From Lichenihabitans sp965277635 (GTDB taxonomy: Bacteria; Pseudomonadota; Alphaproteobacteria; Rhizobiales; Beijerinckiaceae), in NCBI GenBank assembly GCA_965277635.1, contig CBDIDE010000002.1, positions 5,146,001 through 5,210,000 of the forward strand: 64,000 nucleotides of DNA, in the 5' to 3' direction. The notes under the pieces were generated by a model. It saw nothing but the letters and a program-made list of their open reading frames with translations. It ran no database searches and was not told the DNA's origin. Shown here one piece after another: positions 60,991 through 64,000 of this stretch (position 1 is its first letter; each line of letters starts with the position of its first letter). A program made the translations under genes and the position numbers.

Positions 60991-63504
60991 ATGCGGACGC
61001 AGGCGCGCGTGGTGGTCATCGGCGGTGGCGTCGTCGGCGTCTCGACCCTCTATCACCTCGTCAAGAAGGGCTGGTCGGACTGCGTTCTCGTCGAGCGCAA
61101 GGAGCTCACCTCCGGTTCGACCTGGCATGCGGCGGGCCTGCTGCCGCTGTTCAACGTCAGCTATTCGGTCGGCCAGATCCACAAATATTCGGTGGCGCTC
61201 TACGGGCGTCTCGGCGAGGAGACCGGGCTCGACGTCGGCTTCCGCCAGGTGTCGAACATCCGTCTCGCCCGCACCCGGGACCGGCTCGACGAATACAGTT
61301 ATTATACGGGCATTTCGCGCACCATCGGCGGCATCGAGGTCAATGCTCTCACCCCGGAGCAGATCAAGGAGATCTGGCCGCTCTGCAATACGGACGGGCT
61401 GCTCGGCGCCATCCAGCACCCGCAAGACGGCTACATCCAGCCCGCCGACCTCACCCAGGCCCTGGCGCGCGGCGCGCGCAACGGCGGCGGCGAGATCAAC
61501 CGCAACACGACCGTCACCGCCATCGAGCGGACGACGTCCGGCGAATGGCTGGTCAAGACCGACAAGGGCGACATCACCTGCGAACACGTCGTCTCGGCCA
61601 GCGGCAATTTCGCGAGGCTCACCGGCCGCATGGTCGGACTGCAGGTTCCGGTCATCCCGGTCGAGCATCAATATATCGTCACCGAGCCGCATCCGGCGAT
61701 CCAGGAGCGGCGGGCCAAAGGGCTACCCGAGATGGGCGTCCTGCGGGAATCCGACAGCTCCTGGTACATGCGCGAGGAGGCGGGCGGCCTCCTGCTCGGC
61801 CCCTACGAGACCGGCGCCCCGGCCTGCTACGTCGATGGTCCCTCGCCCGAGAGCGAATACGAGCTCTTCCAGGAGGACCTCGAGCGGCTGATGCCGCATG
61901 TCGAGACGGCCATCCACCGCGTGCCGGCCTTCGGCGAGGTCGGCATCAAGAAGATCTACAACGGCGCCATCGCCTATACGCCGGACGGCTCGCCCATCGT
62001 CGGCCCGGCGCCGGGCCTGCGCAACTTCTGGCTCAACGAGGGCCATTCCTTCGGCGTCACGGCGGCGGGAGGGGCCGGCTGGCAGCTCGCCGAATGGATC
62101 GTCGAGGGCGAGCCGACCATCGACATGATGGGCGTCGACCCGCGCCGCTTCGGCCCCTATGCGTCGCGCGGCTACCTCAAGGAGAAGAACGAGGAGGCCT
62201 ATGCCAAGGTCTTCACGCCCCATTATCCGGACGAGGAGCGCGCCGCGGGGCGGCCTCTGAAGCAGACGCCCTGCTATGACCGCATGAAGGCCTTGGGAGC
62301 GGTGTTCGGCGCCGTCTACGGCTGGGAGCGGCCCAACTTCTTCGCGCCGCGCGACTACGCGCTCGGCGAGGCGGAGCTCGCCAGGGACGACGTGCTGCTC
62401 AACGAGAACCATCCGCCGGCCGGCGATGGCGAGCGGATCCGAGAGAAGTGGAGCTTCCGGCGCTCCAACTATTTCGATTTCGTCGGCGAGGAATGCCGCA
62501 ACGTCCACGAGAACGTCGGCCTGCAAGACATGTCGGCCTTCGCCAAGTTCGAGGTCTCGGGGCCTGGGGCCGCCACCTGGCTCGACCGCATCCTGACCAA
62601 CCGCGTCCCCAAGGCGCTGAACCGCGTCACCTTGACCTATCTGCTGACGAGGACCGGCGGCGTCCGGTCCGAATTCACGCTGACCCGCGTCGGCCCCGAG
62701 CGCTTCTATCTCGTTTCGGCTGGGTCGCTCGAGGCGCACGATTTCGACACGCTGACCAAGCTCCTGCCTCCCGACGGGGGCGTGCGCATCGACAAGGTGA
62801 CCACGCAATATGGTGTGCTGGTGCTGGCCGGGCCGCGCTCGCGCGAGGTGATGGAGCGGGTCGCCGACCAGGACATGTCGAGCGCGGCCTTCCCCTGGCT
62901 CACGGCGCGGCACGTCTGCCTTGGCGCCGCCGGCATGCTGGCCCTGCGCGTCAACTTCATCGGTGAGCTCGGCTACGAACTGCATCACCCGATCGAGATG
63001 CAGAACTACATTTTCGACAAGCTCTGGGCCGCCGGCGCCTCCTTCGACATCAAGCCCTTCGGCATCCGGGCCATGGATGCCCTGCGGCTCGAGAAATCCT
63101 ACAAGCTGATCCCGCGTGAGCTCTCGATCGAATATGCCGCGCTGGAATCGGGGCTCGAGCGCTTCCTCGATCTGAAGAAAGGCGACTTCCTCGGCCGCGA
63201 GGCGCTGGTCGCCCGGCAGGGAGGGGGCTTCAAGAACCGCTTCGTAACGCTGCGGGTCGAGGGCGTGACCGATGCCGACGCGCGCGGCTCGGAGCCCATC
63301 TTCCACAAGGGCGAGATCGCCGGGCGCACTACCTCGGGTGGCTACGGTTGGCGTGTCGGCCAGTCCCTGGCGCTCGGCATGGTGAGGCCCGACCTCGGCG
63401 GGGTCGGCACCGAGCTCGAGATCGTGATCCTCGGCGAGCGCCGTCGGGCCGTGGTCATCCCCGATAGCCCGTTCGACCCCGAGAACCAGCGGCTGCGGCA
63501 GTAA
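60991..63504 (+). CDS. Dimethylglycine/sarcosine dehydrogenase-like FAD and GcvT-domain protein
   Basis: 837-residue enzyme. The N-terminal DAO-type FAD domain VVVIGGGVVGVSTLYHLVKKGWSDCVLVERKELTSGSTWHAAGL includes His 46, the residue that covalently carries FAD in DMGDH/SDH. After an FAO_M linker (about 375-430), the C-terminal half is a GcvT tetrahydrofolate-binding domain (NVGLQDMSAFAKFEVSGPGAATWLDRILTNRVPK ... GELGYELHHPIEMQNYIFDKLWAAG ... RALRLEKSYKLIPRELSIEYAALESGLERFLDLKKGDFLGREAL region) and the GcvT C-terminal barrel. It demethylates N-methylated glycines, passing electrons to ETF and one-carbon units to folate; the exact substrate is uncertain. Confidence 0.9.
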   Translation: MRTQARVVVIGGGVVGVSTLYHLVKKGWSDCVLVERKELTSGSTWHAAGLLPLFNVSYSVGQIHKYSVALYGRLGEETGLDVGFRQVSNIRLARTRDRLDEYSYYTGISRTIGGIEVNALTPEQIKEIWPLCNTDGLLGAIQHPQDGYIQPADLTQALARGARNGGGEINRNTTVTAIERTTSGEWLVKTDKGDITCEHVVSASGNFARLTGRMVGLQVPVIPVEHQYIVTEPHPAIQERRAKGLPEMGVLRESDSSWYMREEAGGLLLGPYETGAPACYVDGPSPESEYELFQEDLERLMPHVETAIHRVPAFGEVGIKKIYNGAIAYTPDGSPIVGPAPGLRNFWLNEGHSFGVTAAGGAGWQLAEWIVEGEPTIDMMGVDPRRFGPYASRGYLKEKNEEAYAKVFTPHYPDEERAAGRPLKQTPCYDRMKALGAVFGAVYGWERPNFFAPRDYALGEAELARDDVLLNENHPPAGDGERIREKWSFRRSNYFDFVGEECRNVHENVGLQDMSAFAKFEVSGPGAATWLDRILTNRVPKALNRVTLTYLLTRTGGVRSEFTLTRVGPERFYLVSAGSLEAHDFDTLTKLLPPDGGVRIDKVTTQYGVLVLAGPRSREVMERVADQDMSSAAFPWLTARHVCLGAAGMLALRVNFIGELGYELHHPIEMQNYIFDKLWAAGASFDIKPFGIRAMDALRLEKSYKLIPRELSIEYAALESGLERFLDLKKGDFLGREALVARQGGGFKNRFVTLRVEGVTDADARGSEPIFHKGEIAGRTTSGGYGWRVGQSLALGMVRPDLGGVGTELEIVILGERRRAVVIPDSPFDPENQRLRQ

Positions 63505-63592
63505 GGACATTCGCTCAAACGATACGATTCGATTGCACCACCGTGTCGTCACGGACGCCGGCGATCACCTGCTGATGAACGGGAGTTGAGCC

Positions 63593-64000
63593 GTGACGGC
63601 ACTCTCGTTCGGAAGGGCCGCGGGAGCCGCGATCGCGTCGATTGTCGTTCTCTACAGCGCCGTCCTGCTCGGCTTGTACATATGGCAGCGGCACATCATC
63701 TTTCCCGGCGCCTTCGTCCATGGCCAGCCGCCCTCCGAGGCGCTGCCGGGCTCCGTCGCGTCGACGGACGTCTTCACGGCGGATGGCGAACGGCTTCGCG
63801 CCTTGTGGAAGCCGCCGCGTCCCGGCTGCGGGCTGGTCGTGGCCTTCCACGGCAACGGGTCCTTTCCCGAAGCGGGTGCGGCCCGCTTTGCCGCCGGTCC
63901 GTGGGCGCGCGACGGCTGGGGCGTCCTCGCCATCGCCTATCGGGGCTATCCGGGCTCGACGGGTTCGCCAAGTGAAGTCGGCCTGATCGCCGATGGCATG
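63593..64000 (+). CDS. Alpha/beta hydrolase, N-terminal part (runs off the window)
   Basis: 136 codons visible, open to the window end. The N-terminus is one membrane anchor (AIASIVVLYSAVLLGLYIWQRHIIFPG), then TADGERLRALWKPPRPGCGLVVAFHGNGS (oxyanion-hole HGNG) and VLAIAYRGYPGSTGSPSEVGLIADGM, typical of BEM46/YfhR-type serine hydrolases. The nucleophile motif GxSxG lies beyond the end. GTG 63593 with GGGAG 7 bases upstream is the likely start. Confidence 0.85.
   Translation, partial: MTALSFGRAAGAAIASIVVLYSAVLLGLYIWQRHIIFPGAFVHGQPPSEALPGSVASTDVFTADGERLRALWKPPRPGCGLVVAFHGNGSFPEAGAARFAAGPWARDGWGVLAIAYRGYPGSTGSPSEVGLIADGM

Overview
The window is a high-GC alphaproteobacterial chromosome segment, most likely from the order Hyphomicrobiales (Rhizobiales). 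The signs are the gene order tRNA-Trp / secE-nusG-rplKAJL-rpoB, a twin-transmembrane small protein and cobalamin adenosyltransferase in the same orientation as etfBA and a 3-hydroxybutyryl-CoA dehydrogenase, a DUF4164-zapA pair next to gap-pgk, class II DAHP synthase, a plant-type glutathione reductase, and sites resembling alphaproteobacterial CtrA and EcfG sites. No phage, insertion sequence, rRNA or CRISPR array was seen.

Layout. 1-6.5 kb: translation/transcription block on the minus strand (rpoB 5' part, rplL, rplJ, rplA, rplK, nusG, secE, a DUF2189 membrane protein, tRNA-Trp). 6.6-11 kb: small genes (YbjQ-like, CsbD, a PrpE-like acyl-CoA synthetase, two coiled-coil proteins, a cold-shock protein). 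11.3-19.3 kb: a TetR regulator with an N-terminal hotdog domain, divergent from a liv-type ABC transporter operon that also encodes a hotdog thioesterase, a glyoxalase-like protein and an MDR oxidoreductase. 19.4-20.2 kb: a Fic toxin / VbhA-type antitoxin pair. 20.2-23.5 kb: acyl-CoA synthetase, GST, aldo/keto reductase. 23.5-30.3 kb: a ribose-type sugar ABC operon with an unrecognised protein, divergent from an IclR regulator. 30.4-35.9 kb: NDH-2, a secreted protein, FolB-like, DUF2218, and an ada - DNA-damage oxygenase - DMT exporter cluster.

36.1-47.9 kb: etfB-etfA-hbd and cobalamin adenosyltransferase-twin TM protein run in the same direction but are separated by about 8.4 kb of opposite-strand genes: glgX-treZ, an unusual Tyr/Gly-rich repeat protein, treY, and a DUF6429 gene broken by one amber codon. 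A perfect EcfG-type promoter precedes glgX, tying trehalose synthesis from glycogen to the general stress response. The Tyr/Gly-rich gene lies between two inverted copies of a dispersed repeat and is visibly lower in GC. 48-64 kb: secreted protein, zapA, DUF4164, gap, pgk, ligA, class II DAHP synthase, an MFS transporter, gor, DUF2059, rpiA, a dimethylglycine/sarcosine dehydrogenase-like enzyme and a truncated alpha/beta hydrolase.

Most interesting for novelty: the Tyr/Gly-rich 22-residue-repeat protein embedded in the stress-regulated trehalose locus, the hotdog-TetR fusion with its palindromic operator, and the Fic/VbhA pair with a degenerate Fic motif. All calls come from reading the sequence and recalled family knowledge; no database search was made.
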